From assembly GCA_941918925.1 (NCBI GenBank), contig OW799234.1, forward strand, positions 104,839,884 through 104,903,883: a stretch of 64,000 nucleotides of DNA. The letters run 5' to 3'. The notes beneath the pieces are model-generated. The model saw only the letters and a program-made list of their open reading frames with translations, ran no database searches and was not told the origin of the DNA. Source of the DNA: Phyto melanocephala (lineage: Eukaryota > Arthropoda > Insecta > Diptera > Rhinophoridae). The position numbers were made by a program, and so were the translations under genes. Numbering within the stretch: position 1 is the first letter of the stretch; every line of letters starts with the position of its first letter. This document shows, in pieces, positions 11,106 through 23,080 of the stretch.

Positions 11106-11638
11106 GTGACAAATAATACGGAACAAAAATTACAAAGCAGTTTGATATGAGTCATGCGTGATCTGTCAAAAAAGCCTATGCAGAATCGATCGATCAATTG
11201 AATCAAAAGAAGACTATTGATGAATAACCCAACAATTGCAACCATTACTCAAACAAATTGCAGGGGGGTTATTATGTAATTCGATTCGAATCGAAAAAAA
11301 TACGAATTCGTTAAAATTGTATTATGTAGTACGATTTTCGGAAATTTATTTCCGAACGTACGTAAATTTTGGTATTTTTTCTACCCCCTTTCGGAAAACA
11401 AAAAATCTCTTTCGAAAATGCAACTACGTAGTACGAAAGTGTTAGCAACGTACGTATTTCTTTCGAATGCCATTTTGTTTGCGGAAATTCATGTGCATAT
11501 TATTATTTTATAAACATTGAATTTTATATTTGAATAAATAATAAAAAAATGGATTGCCTTGATTTTGAACATGTTTAAAGGGAATCTTTTAAAAAAGGTG
11601 TATAAATGAGAAAAGTATGACTTTATGAAGAAAAATAA

Positions 11639-11719
11639 ATTGGAAAGAACGAAATGCAAAATTGAAAAGCTTGAACTAAAAAGAAAAATATTCGAATTAG
11701 AGAGCAAAAGAAATGGTTG
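11639..11719 (+). pseudogene. Coiled-coil tail, possible Harbinger Myb/SANT-like protein
   Basis: One frame reads LERTKCKIEKLELKRKIFEL then ESKRNG and a stop at about 11719. The Lys/Glu/Leu heptad pattern resembles the C-terminal coiled coil of Myb/SANT-like proteins that accompany Harbinger transposases. Upstream stops prevent a longer frame. Identification rests on pattern and context only. Confidence 0.4.
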
Positions 11720-11899
11720 AGGTTTTGCTATGTGCCTTTTTTATGAATTTTTATGTTTTATTCTTCTTTTATGAATTTTTATGTTTATATTATTAGTTTT
11801 TGTGTGCCTCTTTATTATATTATTTTGTTTTTTAGTTTTCTCACATATGTAGCTATTAGTTTCACTGAATTATTATTATTTTACTCTTTCAATAAATGT

Positions 11900-12110
11900 T
11901 TTTATTTGGTCTTGGCCAATCTGATATTGATAACCACCTTGCGCAAGAAATTTCAAGTGGCTGCCAATTTTAAAATAGGAGGGACGGCAGTAGATGTTTG
12001 TGGTGCTTTTAAATCACTGCCGATGGAGTTCAGTACGTACATAAATGCGTTTTTACTAAGCCGAAAATTTTTTACGAACCTGAAAGTATTTTTCTTTATT
12101 TAATAAAATT
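11900..12110 (-). pseudogene. PIF/Harbinger transposase fragment
   Basis: Minus strand: RIYVRTELHR, a stop, FKSTTNIYCRPSYFKIGSHL, then KFLAQGGYQYQIGQDQ. The last block resembles the LxFLAxGxYQxxVGQD segment of Harbinger transposases, just before the SQSTVSR-type helix. The following helix is decayed. The plus-strand 116-codon frame over the same bases (11753-12103) is a shadow. Confidence 0.5.
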
Positions 12111-12501
12111 TTTATACGCGCTTTTCTGTTTCAATAAAATTACTTACGAATTTTCAGTGAGTTACCTACTTTCTTTGAACTCTTTCTGGAACAACATCTT
12201 CTTCATCACTTTCCCACAACAAAAAACAATCCATTTTTACGTTTTTATTTATATATTTTTTGTTTCTTTGTATACTTTTAAATTTTTTGTATTCAATTTT
12301 GACATTTGAACAAAACTACGCAAAATGGCGCCAAGTTTTTACATCTTAAAACTTGGCATCATTTCGTTTTTCCCTTAAAATTTTATATACAACTGTGCAG
12401 ACGTTTCGTAAGTACTATATAATAAGAATTTCTTTTCGAGTCGGAAATCCTTTTCGAATGTATTTACGATTCGAATCGAATTACATAAAAACCCCCCAGC
12501 A

Positions 12502-13130
12502 GTTGCTTAAAAATATTATTTGACATTGAATGTTGGTATAAACAATGTATTTGATGCATATGTTGTTAGTTTTTATATGTATTTGTTTTTTGATTTATAT
12601 TTATTTTTTGTTTTGTTTTTGTTATTAAAGCATAAGAAATCTGTGCTTGTTTTGTGGATTTAGTTCAGCGTAAGTTCACTCTTTCTTGACAACAAGATGA
12701 CTTTCATTCAGCATAATTTTCGAGCATAAAAGCGTTTTAACATACATTTATAGATGTAGTATAGTAGTACATTCATCTTAACATTGTGGGCTTATATTAA
12801 ATTCTGTTTACTTACGGTTGGTTGACATGTTTTGAAATATTGTTGTAGATAAAAAATTGTTTTAAATTAAAAAATTAAACCAAGATTATCCATACCTGTA
12901 ACGATAAAATAAAAATAAACAAGTTCATTAGTTAAACGAAATGCAAATCATGGATGCGATAAAATACTTTTGCTTTTTAAATATTATGCAGAAAATCTTT
13001 TATATTAAACTTAAAAAGTTTCACTTTTAGATACAAATGCTTACGTCGGATTATGTTTAAACATAATAAAAAAAAGTGTAATATTTTAGTATAAATAAAA
13101 TAAAAATTCATGCAAATTCGCACACATGTA
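12502..13130. other. No gene seen
   Basis: AT-rich sequence with no recognised feature. Confidence 0.4.
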
Positions 13131-13795
13131 CGAGGGTTGCCTTTTATATTTTACGATTAGAGACAACATAACTGCGAAAAGGGCTCTATTGCTTCCTAAA
13201 ATATTATCCATTAAGAACAATACCCTTTTGCGTTTGTGTGAACCAATTTTTGAAGCACTTTTTCCATTCCGTTTGAGGTTTCCTTAAAACATAATTTTTT
13301 AAAGCAATTTGAATGACTTTTCTAGGGTTTTTTTTTAGAACACCTATTAAGTTGACTGGTGTTTTCTTTTGGGCTCATACGCGTAGATCACCGATTCCTC
13401 ATCTGTCACAATGTCATTTATACACATGTTTTGAAACACCGCAATCCTATTTTTGAGCATTTTAAACGAGCTTTTTTCTAAGCGATTGTCAAAATATCTG
13501 GGATCGAACGCGAATAAATGTTCATACAATATTGAATGTTATGCCCACTAATATTTAAGGCTGCCTCAATAATACGTCAGGTGCGGTTTCATGACGATCT
13601 TGAAATATCATTTTACGCACAGCATCAATGTCTTTCGAAACAACAACCTACATTGGACGATCTTTACGAAACTCTTCGTTGAGCAAACTGCGGTCACGAT
13701 TAAATTTAGAACATCATTGATAAACACTGACCGTTGATTGTGCTTCATCGCTAAAAATCAAATTGAGTTCATCGATGCACTGTTACTGATTTAAT
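13131..13795 (-). pseudogene. mariner-family transposase lacking its catalytic core
   Basis: Minus strand from about 13790: LIFSDEAQSTVSVYQ, SKFNRDRSLLNEEFRKDRP, VVVSKDIDAVRKMIFQDRH (second DNA-binding helix region), then GVSKHVYK, a stop-broken TDEESVIYAYEPK block, and after a deletion VIQIALKNYVLRKPQTEWKK, CFKNWFTQTQKGIVLNG and YFRKQ with a stop at about 13186. These match the N- and C-terminal parts of mariner transposases of the SETMAR/Mos1-like type. The stretch carrying the second and third catalytic Asp residues is deleted. The left boundary ACGAGGGTTGCC at 13130 looks like the mariner inverted repeat; the right repeat was not found. Confidence 0.8.
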
Positions 13796-13799
13796 CTGA

Positions 13800-14440
13800 A
13801 TAACTTCTAAACACTTGAAAATATAAAAAAAAAAACGGTTTTAAGTTGACTTAAAGAAAACTAATTATTCCTAAGTTATGATGAAATGTATCATAAAACA
13901 TAAAAACATTTGAGCCCGATAGAAAAAACCTGAAAACGAATTTGAATTTAGCGCGCCAAAATTTCCATAGCTAACATATTTTTGTTTATAGGCAAGAAAA
14001 AAAAATTTATTTTTTTTTTGCAGACCAGTGTTATTTACACTAAGACGATTTAATAGAAACATTTTGTATTAAGAACTCGTATTTTTATAATTATCCGTTT
14101 TACTTTTGTATTTCTAAATAAATACAGTGCTTTTTTATTTAGATTCTTAAATTTAACCTCGAACTGAAATTGTTTGTTAAAACAGAGGTCCTTGCGCTCA
14201 CACAAACAAAACTAAAATGTTGGTAGTGAACATAAAAAAAAATAATAATAAACTAAAATACAAATACATACTTGTTTAATTGGGCTTTTAGTTTCAACTG
14301 TAGTCGAGTTGTAATAAGAGTATGTGTGTGTGTGTGAAAGAAATGTACATTTGTTGCTCATTCTGGTGAACACATTATTTATAAGAATATTTGCCACATA
14401 ACAAAGTTGTATACATTTATGCAAACAAATTTATATTCTA
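13800..14440. other. No gene seen; short (TG)n at about 14323
   Basis: AT-rich sequence with a short TGTGTGTGTGTG run. No gene or element is recognised. Confidence 0.4.
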
Positions 14441-14607
14441 TTGGCCAATTCACAAGGGTGTCCTAAGTGTCATATTGTCAGAAGTTCAAAAAATTTGTTT
14501 AAATATTTTAAGGTTTTGTTTTGCTTGTTGTAAAATTTCTAGACCTTTTAAAATTTTTTTTTATATTATGACAATACGACACTTAAGACAACCTTGTGAA
14601 TTGGCCA
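14441..14607. mobile_element. Palindromic MITE, TTGGCCAATTCACAAG ends
   Basis: TTGGCCAATTCACAAGGG and GTCCTAAGTGTCATATTGTC on the left are mirrored by TGACAATACGACACTTAAGA, CAACC and TTGTGAATTGGCCA on the right, giving about 45 bp of imperfect inverted repeat in a 167 bp element. TAT flanks both sides. A diverged copy lies at 28487-28661. The end sequence resembles the TGGGCAATTCC ends at 6041. Confidence 0.85.
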
Positions 14608-15181
14608 TATGTATTAGGTATGTAAGAACTAAAAGTAAGTGTTTTTGTGCGTTTTTTTACACATACAGTGAACTAGTGATAATTTAAACTAAATAAAACT
14701 AAGCCAGTTCACTTTTGCAAGATTATTCATATATTCGAATGACATTCGATTTCCTTTTAGACATGTTTATCACATAAAAATAAAAGTTTCTTATTTTGAA
14801 ACTTTAATTTTTGAATGAATGTGAGCACTAACTAAAACGTGTATTTATGTAAGAAATTTCAATTTGACAGCTGAAGATAATTTAAAAGCCATGAAGATAA
14901 TTTAACAGCCTTTGAATCAGAATTTAACCTCTATCCTGTTGGTTTTGATTTTACCACTGTGTAGATAAAATCCGTTAAAAAAAATATATAAAGGTTTTTC
15001 ACTATTTTAATTTTTATTTTATTGTTGAACTTAAAATGTTTTCTAAGGATGTTTACCACACTGTCAAATTATACGTTGGATTAATCGTAGTCTGCTTGTA
15101 TATATCTAGTTTATGATCGATGGGCTAATGTCTTACTATGATCCATTGCCCTTCTAAAAAATAGACTTACTCTTTGAGCTT
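14608..15181. other. No gene seen
   Basis: AT-rich sequence with no recognised feature. Confidence 0.4.
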
Positions 15182-15213
15182 TCTCTACTCTACTCTACTC
15201 TACTCTACTCTCA
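15182..15213 (+). repeat. (CTCTA)n microsatellite
   Basis: Six tandem CTCTA-type units. Confidence 0.95.
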
Positions 15214-15829
15214 ACATGATCCTTCCAAGATAATCTTCAATCAAGATATTTAACCATCTTATTTATCTGTATTGTCTTATCTCGAAAGAATGTTTTATTT
15301 CCAATCTTTATAAACAAATAAAATTTTCGTCATCCGTTGACATTGAGCTCGCAATCTTTTGTCAAATTGATATATATACAGAGATCTTCTGTTGATCTTC
15401 TATATAAAAAGTAGAGAAATTCCCCTCAATATCAACTGCGTTACAAATAGGTGTGACAGCCTTGTTCGTATTATGCCTACCTTAGCGATATATGAAAATT
15501 ATTAAAAACTTCATCCAGACATTCTTGAGAGGCCTCTAGACATTTTGGCAAACCTTTTTTAAATTTTGATTTAATAATTAGTTTTGCGTGATGTACGTAA
15601 AGGCCAAAGATCTCTAAAGAGTAATAGTGAAAATTAAGACATATAGTGCAGAGTCAGTCGATTCTCTACAATATTGAGATAATAGTACTTATGCTCTGAT
15701 TGCAACGGGTCTTTCGTTAAGCTCCTATTACTGACATTATATATGGAATATACATCGTTTAAATTTTCGCCACGAATTCGTTGATTGGCGAGCAACCACT
15801 AATAAAATGACTACGCTAAATTGGCATGG
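15214..15829. other. No gene seen
   Basis: AT-rich sequence with no recognised feature. Weak transposase C-terminal similarity may extend into 15750-15829 but cannot be supported. Confidence 0.35.
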
Positions 15830-16022
15830 GTTATGTTGGCTTTAAGGGTCGCTGTGGTTTGTAACTTATTCTCATAAACCTGCGATTAAAGAAAATCCCA
15901 CAAGTTAGAAGTTTAACGGTGGCCAGTTTATATTACCTATACGTAAGCTGGCCATGCCCTTAAATCGCTCGTGCAGAATGCTTAATGTGGCACATAACAC
16001 CGTCCTGTTAAAATTAAATATC
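15830..16022 (-). pseudogene. Tc1/mariner-superfamily transposase fragment
   Basis: Minus strand: FNRTVLCATLSILHERFKGM, then SLRIGNINWPPL, a stop and LVGFSLIAGL. This aligns with the FQQDGATCHTA...LREKF....ISRxGxVNWPPRSCDLTPLDFFLWG stretch. The QQD is replaced by NRT, so the second catalytic Asp is absent, and the DLTPLD region is frameshifted. Confidence 0.6.
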
Positions 16023-17043
16023 ATTTAATTAAGACCAAAAGAAGATTTAAGTGAAATATAAATGGCGAGGGAGCCATTAAATCAAAATCTCCAACAAACA
16101 TTAACCTTTTTGAACTACATTGGACGTTAAACAATTTTTTATTAATGCGCGCCGTGATAATTTGGCAAAATTAACTGAACATATGAAAGACAAGGAAAGA
16201 TGTAGCTTCAAAAGTATGGCCGCTATTAACCTTCAAAGTTCGGAAATTCCTATTGGAAGATCCGTTGTATTTAAAATTTTTCCACATTAACTAAGGAGAC
16301 ATTTATTACCTTTTTAATACAATCATCTATAACCCTTCTTCGATATTGTTTGCTGGACAGGGTTTCTTTTTAACTTTTGACAACACTGCTACAGAATGCT
16401 TGAAATGTATATGCTGGTCATGATTTTTGTTGCTTTAAACTTAATGTTTTGTTGCTTTTGCCAGTGATGTTGTTCTGTTTAGTTTGTTGTTGCAAACAAA
16501 CAACAAAAAAGGGATAAAGGAAAAACACAACAAATAAAGAAGTAAAACAACAGCATCAATATTAAAATCTGTTTAAGAAAATTTAGTAATAAAATCAAAT
16601 GAAATCTGTTGAATTTCTTTAAAATGTTTCTTTTATTTTTTAGGCAGAAAAGAAGAAGAAGAAAAAAAGGACAAACAAAATTGAAGGTTTTATATTACAT
16701 TTCAAATAATTTCTTGGCATGTTCTGTGTCCATTATTTTCTTGGGTACAATAGCACTTTCTCTCTTGCCAAATTGTTGTATTTTTATTTTTTCTTAATTC
16801 CATTCTAGACATCACAAAAAAAGGGTTCAAATTCTTGCTTAGATATATCCTGTTACTATTTTTATGAGGTTAAGCAATATGTCAAATATAATCTAATAGC
16901 AATTTATTGTAGATTATAACTTTTTTTATGTTTTTCGCTTTTTTTTACAGAGGAAATCGACAATAAGCATATTTTTTTTTAAATAGAAAAATGGACAAGT
17001 GAGACAGAAGTGGGAGGGGAAATGGTAATTTTGTATTTATTTC
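16023..17043. other. No gene seen
   Basis: AT-rich sequence. A 62-codon plus-strand frame at 16609-16797 is low-complexity and unsupported. Confidence 0.4.
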
Positions 17044-17832
17044 TTTTTATACCCTTCACACAGTGAAAAAGGGTATATATAGGTTTGTCATTCCGTGTGA
17101 AATTTCTACAATTTTCATTTCCGACCCCATAAAGTATATATTTTCTGAAAGCTTATGAATAGAGGAGTCGATTAAGCCCTGACCGTCTGTCCGTCTGTCC
17201 GTCTGACCGTCTGTCCGTGTGTATGTTGAAATCAACTTTTTGAAGCCCCCCGACATAGGTTGGACCCGGGTGAGGTATTAAAATATCAGAAATATTCGGG
17301 AGTAGATCGGTATTGAAAATCAGAAACATCGGTACATAAACAACTGAGATATGAGCAAAAACCCACGACCACCTCGATTTTCTTTTCATAAAAACAACAT
17401 TACAACAACAACATACATACATACAAACGTGTATACTGGTTAGAGAAAACGTGGCATCGAATCCCAGCTGAGGCAAAAAATTTTTTTTTTAAATTTTTTA
17501 AAAATTTTTTTTTTAATTTTTTTTTTATTTTTTTTTTATTTTTTATTTAATATATTATATATATTTTTATTATTATTTTTTTTTATTTTTTTTTTTTTTA
17601 ATTTTTTTTTTTTTATTTTTTTTTTGTTTTATATATATTATATATGTATATAATAATTTTTTTTTTTTTAATTTTTTTTTTAAATTTTTTTTTTTAAATT
17701 TTTTTTTTATTTTTTATTTTTTTTTTGTTTTTTTTAACATACATACGTGAATTTACTGTTATTGCATGACTACACGTTGTGAAGGGTATATAAGATTCGG
17801 CACGGCCGAATATAGCGCTTTTACTTGTTTTA
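17044..17832 (-). mobile_element. mini-me-like repeat, copy B
   Basis: TATACCCTTCAC at 17048 and GTGAAGGGTATATAAG near the right end form the inverted ends, followed by the hairpin ATTCGGCACGGCCGAAT and ACTTGTTT. It contains TCGATTAAGCCCTGACCG followed by GTCTGTCCGTCTGTCC, CATACATACATACAA, then GTGGCATCGAATCCCAGCTG and about 260 bases of nearly pure A/T. Relative to the hairpin end, its internal segment is oriented as in E, G and H and opposite to A and D. No coding capacity. Confidence 0.75.
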
Positions 17833-18239
17833 TTTTAAGTTTTATTTATTCTCAATATGTTGTCTTTAACACTGATGGTCAGTTATACATACATACATAT
17901 GAGAAATTGTGTACTTAAGGGGTGATCTACTAATAATATTAATGTTATTTATTGTTGATTTTATTACATATTTTAAGTTGTAATGAAACTCATATTCAGT
18001 TGGTGGATTATTATCACGCAATCCATAATTTTTGTTCAAAGATAAGCTGTAAGCATTTTAGGTGGCAAGTTCTATTATCGGATAACTGACTTTTTCCAGA
18101 TATTCTGTCAATATTTTATTGAACTTGAAGCGTAAAATTTTAATTAAATTAAAAAAAAAATTTTTTTTTTTAATTGGCATTTAATTTAATTTTTTCACAA
18201 TATAATCTTATGACATTATAATTTAGATATGACTTTTGG
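17833..18239. other. No gene seen
   Basis: AT-rich sequence, no feature recognised. Confidence 0.4.
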
Positions 18240-18915
18240 TATAAGACCGCCACGACTGGATCGGACATAGTTTAATCTGGAAGTCTAATTTTCAATGACT
18301 TTTTCCAACATTTGCATCAGTTATCGGTGATTACGCCGCGAATGTTGTACTCCAAGTGGTCAATGGTTTCGGGCTTATCGGCTTAGACTAGAAACTTTAA
18401 ATATTCCCATAATAAATAATCTGAATGCGTTAAATCGCACGATTTTGGAGGCCAACGTGAATCTATGCAGTTACCAAACGTTTCCTTTTATAAATTAATT
18501 GTGGCATGAGCTATGTGATATGTTGCGCCGTCTTGATAAAACCACAGCTGCTGCACATCATGGTTGTTCAATTGCTGAACAAAAAATTGACTAATCATGG
18601 CTCTATAGAGGTCACCATTGACTATAATGTTCTAACAAGCAACGGTGTTCAAACAGTACGGACCAAAGATTCCACCATCCCAAGAAGCACATGAAACCTT
18701 TAGTTTTTCTGGATGTTGCGGTGGCTCAACATCCACTTGAGGACTATCATCACTCCAAACACGGCAGTTTTGTTTATTGACGTATACATTTAAAGAAAAA
18801 TGAGCTGAGCTGAATGAAACAAAATTCGCTTATGAAAATCGGTATCAATGGAAATCTTATTTTTGGATCCATTCACCGAATCTAATGCCATACCAAACAA
18901 AACATAAATCGCTTA
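18240..18915 (-). pseudogene. Tc1/mariner-superfamily transposase, frameshifted
   Basis: Minus strand across several frames: FSSAHFSLNVYVNKQNCRVW with SDDSPQVDVEPPQHPEKLKV, then CASWDGGIFGPYCLNTVAC, IIVNGDLYRAMISQFF, NNHDVQQLWFYQDGATYHIA, then SRWPPKSCDL and LEKVIEN-stop-TSRLNYVRSS with RGGLIPK near 18240. The first catalytic Asp block reads FSSAHF instead of FSDEAHF, while the QDGATYH block retains the second Asp. It is the most complete catalytic domain in the window but is split by frameshifts. Confidence 0.8.
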
Positions 18916-20504
18916 AGGGATGATAAAATGGCCATCAGTTAAATAAGTGTTGCTAACTTAAGATTATATACCTCTATAAAACAGCCGGTAGATTTAAAAT
19001 TTGGAATTAATTTTTATAAGGTTTTTAGTTAAATAAAAACTGTATCATATTTTAAATAAAACTACAGTAAAATTAAATACATTTTATATATTAATTTTTT
19101 TGTGTGTTAAAATTATTGCAAATAATTTTTAATTACATAAAAAAAAAAAACTGTAAAACAATAAGCATGCATACAGTTTATTACAAATCAAATTGATGGG
19201 GCAATATAGTTTTAAGAATGGGTAGCGTTACAAATATTTTTACATACAGAAAGACATTTACCAGTAAAAAAGGTCTTTGTTAAAGTACTCATCTAACTAC
19301 TAACCACAATTAAAAGATTTTTTCCGGCACATATAGTTCAATATACAACTTATATTGACGTTGGGAAAATCTCCAATTACATAGACATTTTTAATTATTC
19401 GATCTGCGACATGGTAGCCAATTTAAGTCACACTGCATGGCATTGGTCTGAAGACCTCAAAAAGATAATTTTCAAATATTTCACATGTAAGGTGTTTTTG
19501 CTTGTAAACTTATTCATTGAATTTTAAACACAATTTAAGCAAAACAGCGCTTTATTATTCAGCTCTTAGAATATTTGAATATTGTACAGATGTTTTCAAA
19601 TTTATACTATTAGCTTACAAAAACTATAGCTAATCAAATGAGAAAAAAAATCCATATTGCAATAATTTTAATTGCAATTAAAATGTACGTATATATTTAT
19701 GTTAAAAGCTAAGTTAATTGGGATATTCAAAAGACAATTCAAGCAAAAGTTTAATGATGTATTAAAAAATTTTAATACAATTCTTTGATAGATGTTTATT
19801 TCCTTTGAAAATCGCATTTTCCTTATTTTAACAAAAGAAACAAAAAGGATCCAATTATGGAATAGCTAGATGGTTAAACATATTATAGCTTAATTTTAAG
19901 GGTAACCAGGTTTCTTATACTGAGTAAACAACAGAATGTGTAAACGGGGTTTAACCGACCCCTCTTAAAATATAACTTAGACGTAACAGTGGTCGAAACT
20001 TTGTTATCATTTTTGGCGTAGAATACGTCTTACCTTACGGTATAGGGAGTCATGTCAGATTGTTATTGTTGTAATCTTTATTTCATTGATTATGAGGAAA
20101 CGGCGAGATAACTTTTTTTAAAAAATTTTTTGTAGGTAAATGAAGATGTTATCTTTCGTTTGATATACATTTCATATTGGTTGATATCTTCCTAATATTT
20201 AAATTTCTTAAATGAACATTGTTTAAACACATACACTCAAACATATGTGTGGTGTTTGGTTGAGTGTTTGAGTTTGTTGCGTGAACACAAACTATGCTGC
20301 TGATTCAGTGTGGACACAAACCGTCGGCTGTTGTTTTGATTGATGAAATATTGAAATTTCGTATATTTACTTATGTATTTATGTGAAACAAAATATTAAA
20401 TGTGAATTTGAATTTAACATGTATATTACTTAAAGTAACTATCAAATAAATACATTCATTTGCTTATATTATTTATCATTTATTGTTATATATGTTTTCT
20501 GTCT
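18916..20504. other. No gene seen
   Basis: AT-rich sequence. A less AT-rich block at about 19940-20120 is unexplained and is noted in the findings. Confidence 0.4.
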
Positions 20505-20610
20505 TATCGGATGGCGTATTCTACGTTAAACTTAATGGCCGTGTCTCTGACACAGCCTGCAGGGACAGTCCGTGGCCGAAGGCTTAGGACAACTGTCTGC
20601 TGTCTTTTTT
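20505..20610 (+). other. Unexplained GC-richer island
   Basis: About 100 bases with balanced composition stand out in AT-rich DNA, followed by a T-run of about 14. One frame is open (MAYSTLNLMAVSLTQPAGTV then RGRRLRTTVC) within a 69-codon frame at 20460-20669. I do not recognise the product. CGTATTCTACG here is the inverse of CGTAGAATACG at about 20018, so both may be parts of one repeat. Confidence 0.3.
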
Positions 20611-21114
20611 TTTTTTTCATTTTACAACAATTACGAAAAACTGTTATGTTAAACGTAAATCTCCCATAAGTACTTGAATTACTAATATTTATTTTAAGGC
20701 TGTTAACAGTTTCACTTCCTTTTCGAAAAAGTTGTATCTAAAAAAACCTACTGCAATCTGCCTCCTTAAAATAAACTTTCTCTATACACCTTCTACAGAG
20801 GAAAGTTAAACTTTTACTTCTTTTATTTATTTGTGAATATTTTTTCTTCTATTCAATATTAAAAAAAAATAAACATTTGTTGTGTTTTAAAAAACATAAA
20901 CCATAAACATAAATGTACAACTTTAAATTCTTTTGCTATTTTCTACGCGTTTTTTTTTTGAATTGTTCTCAATCAAACTGCATCCTTTTGCAGAAAACTA
21001 GAAGAAAATGTTGTTGTTATTGTATGAATATCGTTAAGCTTAAAATATATTTTCTGAAAGGAAATACTCGTATATTTTTATGTACGTGCAGTCATACATG
21101 CATTCATACTCACA
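20611..21114. other. No gene seen
   Basis: AT-rich sequence, no feature recognised. Confidence 0.4.
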
Positions 21115-21976
21115 TCTATATATATAAAAGTGAAACTCTGTGTGTGTGTGTGTGTGTGTGTTAGCTATAGACTCCGAAACTACAAAACCGATCGGGCTCA
21201 AACTTTGGTAAGTTGTTGTACACATACCAGGGAGTGTTTATGGGTGAAAAAAAGTGGGCGGAGCCACGCCCATAAAAAATTAAATATCAGTTTTAGCTAC
21301 TTGCACTTGGCCGATTTTTCTGAAACTTTGCACACATATCGAGCTAAATAATTTCGTGATAAGAAAAGTGGGCGGGGCCACGCCCCTAAAAAAGTTTTAA
21401 TTTTGAGGTACTTGCACTGGACCGATTTTTATGAAACTTTGCACACATACTAAGCTGTCACAACCATATAATTTCGTGACTAGAAAAGTGGGCAGGGCCA
21501 CGCCCATAAAAAAAGGTTATAATTTTGAGGTACTTGCACCAGACCGATTTTTCTGAAACTTTGCACACATATTGAGCTGTCATAGCTTAATAATTTCGTG
21601 GTTAGAAAAGTGGGCAGTGCCACGCCCATAAAAAAAAGGTATCATTTTGAGGTACTTGCACTGGACCGATTATTCTGAAACTTCGCACACATATTGAGCT
21701 GTTATGACTTTACAATTTCGTGACTAGAAAAGTGGGCAGGGCCACGCCCATAAAAACAATTATAATTTTGAGGTACTTGCACTGGTCCGCTTCTTCTGAA
21801 ACTTTGCACACATATTGAGCTGTTACGACTTTACAATTTCGTGATTAGAAAAGTGGGCAATGCCACGCCCATAAAAAAATTACAATTTTTAGGTTTTTGC
21901 ACTTGATATTCAATTAAAATTCAGAATGCATTTCGATTCATTAAGGGGCGTAGCGACGCGCGCCGGGTTTGGCTAG
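21115..21976 (+). mobile_element. Complete non-autonomous Helitron with tandem units
   Basis: It starts TCTATATATATAAAAGTG after an A and ends GGGTTTGGCTAG before a T, the A^T insertion signature of Helitrons. The left end continues with (TG)n, ATAGACTCCGAAACTAC and AACCGATCGGGCTCAAAC, as in insect Helitrons. The body is about five units of 110-122 bases with CCGATTTTTCTGAAACTTTG, TTTCGTGATTAGAAAAGTGG and GGGCCACGCCCATAAAA. The right end has GGGGCGTAGCGACGCGCGCC. No Rep/helicase is encoded, so movement would depend on an autonomous relative. Confidence 0.88.
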
Positions 21977-22644
21977 TTAATAAATAAAACCGTTATGTAT
22001 ATTAAGACAAGTATACACTTGTTGTTGTTTTTGTTTTTCAAAGGATATAAAAGGATTTTTTGATATTTAACAACAAAATCGTGGTAGTTGATTTTTTTTA
22101 TTGAAACATAACTGGAGCTAGAATCAGGATCAAGTGAACAGCAAGCGAGAATGCTTTTGCATTAAAGGACAACATTCAGTTTGGGTTGTGAATAAGACTT
22201 TTAACGGCAACACACATATAGAAAACAGAGAACGGCATACTCATAGAGTTTGTAGAATAAATAATGTTAAGAAAATCCATGTTTATATTGGGCCTTCCCA
22301 GACGAGAACAATTTTTAAGCGCACAACTTTTGACTTTTGAGATAAGGTAGCGACAAAATCGGATCTTGTTGTTGGGGGGATACAAGTAAAGTCAAACCCA
22401 TACTCTCCAAAGGAAGTCTAATAACCAACTAAGCAGCTCTGTTGAAATCATGACCGAAGTAATTCACACAGCCGGATTTTTTTTATACGTTATAAGATTT
22501 AAACTACAACCGTCACGTATACGTTGAAGAGACGTCACCAAAAACAAGTCCAGAAGAAGACTACTGGTTTATTATATACATAGTTATTCAATATTGACAC
22601 ATTAATCGGTATTTATAAATTTATCCAATTTTTTTGGAAATCTT
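21977..22644. other. No gene seen
   Basis: Overlapping open frames on opposite strands (22134-22340 and 22176-22385) have no recognisable motif and probably shadow one another. Confidence 0.35.
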
Positions 22645-23080
22645 CATATAAAAGCATTTATTTTTTGCTTTCGTTACCTTTTTCGACGAAGTGGTCCACT
22701 TATGCTTAAAATCGAACATGTCCTGGGATACATTTCATTTGATCCAATACTTTTCTATAGGCCAAAGTTCTGGACAGTTAACTGAATTTGCCTCCCGTGA
22801 TAAAAAAAAATTGGCATTATTGTTTGAATACTACTCAAGGGCTTTTTTCAAATCGGCATGATGCCAAATTGGGGCCAGAAATATAAAGAGACTATTTTCT
22901 GTTTTGAAAAACGTAAAAGCCGTTTTTGTACACACTTTGTATTATTTATTATCTTGCCACACAAGAAACTTCTTGCGGAAATTTGTTTTTTGACCGGTAT
23001 AGTTCCTGAACATTACCTCGCCCATCAGCCGCATAAAAATCTTGACCCGAAAGTTGTAACAAGTCTGCTAGTATAGAGCT
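22645..23080 (-). pseudogene. Tc1-like transposase, second insect group (C-terminal half)
   Basis: Minus strand in shifting frames: KCVQKRLLRFSKQKIVSLYF with WPQFGIMPI (or SGPNLASCR), matching a KECLQKRLLPF...FWPDLASCHYAK block, then FKQ-stop-CQFFF, then REANSVNCPELWPIEKYW, VSQDMFDFKHKWTTSSKKVT and KAKNKC. NCPELxPIEKYW, then a Lys-rich DFxxKWxxxxKKVT helix, is characteristic of a Tc1-like group distinct from the other relics here. The WPDLASCHY block with the second catalytic Asp is changed, so it is inactive. Confidence 0.75.

Larger units (their letters stand above)
11263..12498. mobile_element. PIF/Harbinger-like DNA transposon, decayed
   Basis: The ends are long inverted repeats: GGGGGGTTATTATGTAATTC on the left, and on the right the reverse complement of GGGGGGTTTTTATGTAATTC, both continuing into GATTCGAATCG. 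The flanks allow a 3-bp duplication GCA (11260-11262 and 12499-12501), which is the Harbinger length though not the usual TWA. Two opposed coding relics lie inside: a charged coiled-coil tail on the plus strand and a Harbinger-like transposase block on the minus strand. This fits the two-gene Harbinger layout. Confidence 0.7.

Noticed and set aside
11753..12103. 116-codon plus-strand frame
   Set aside because: It covers the minus-strand Harbinger-like block, which gives the better match.
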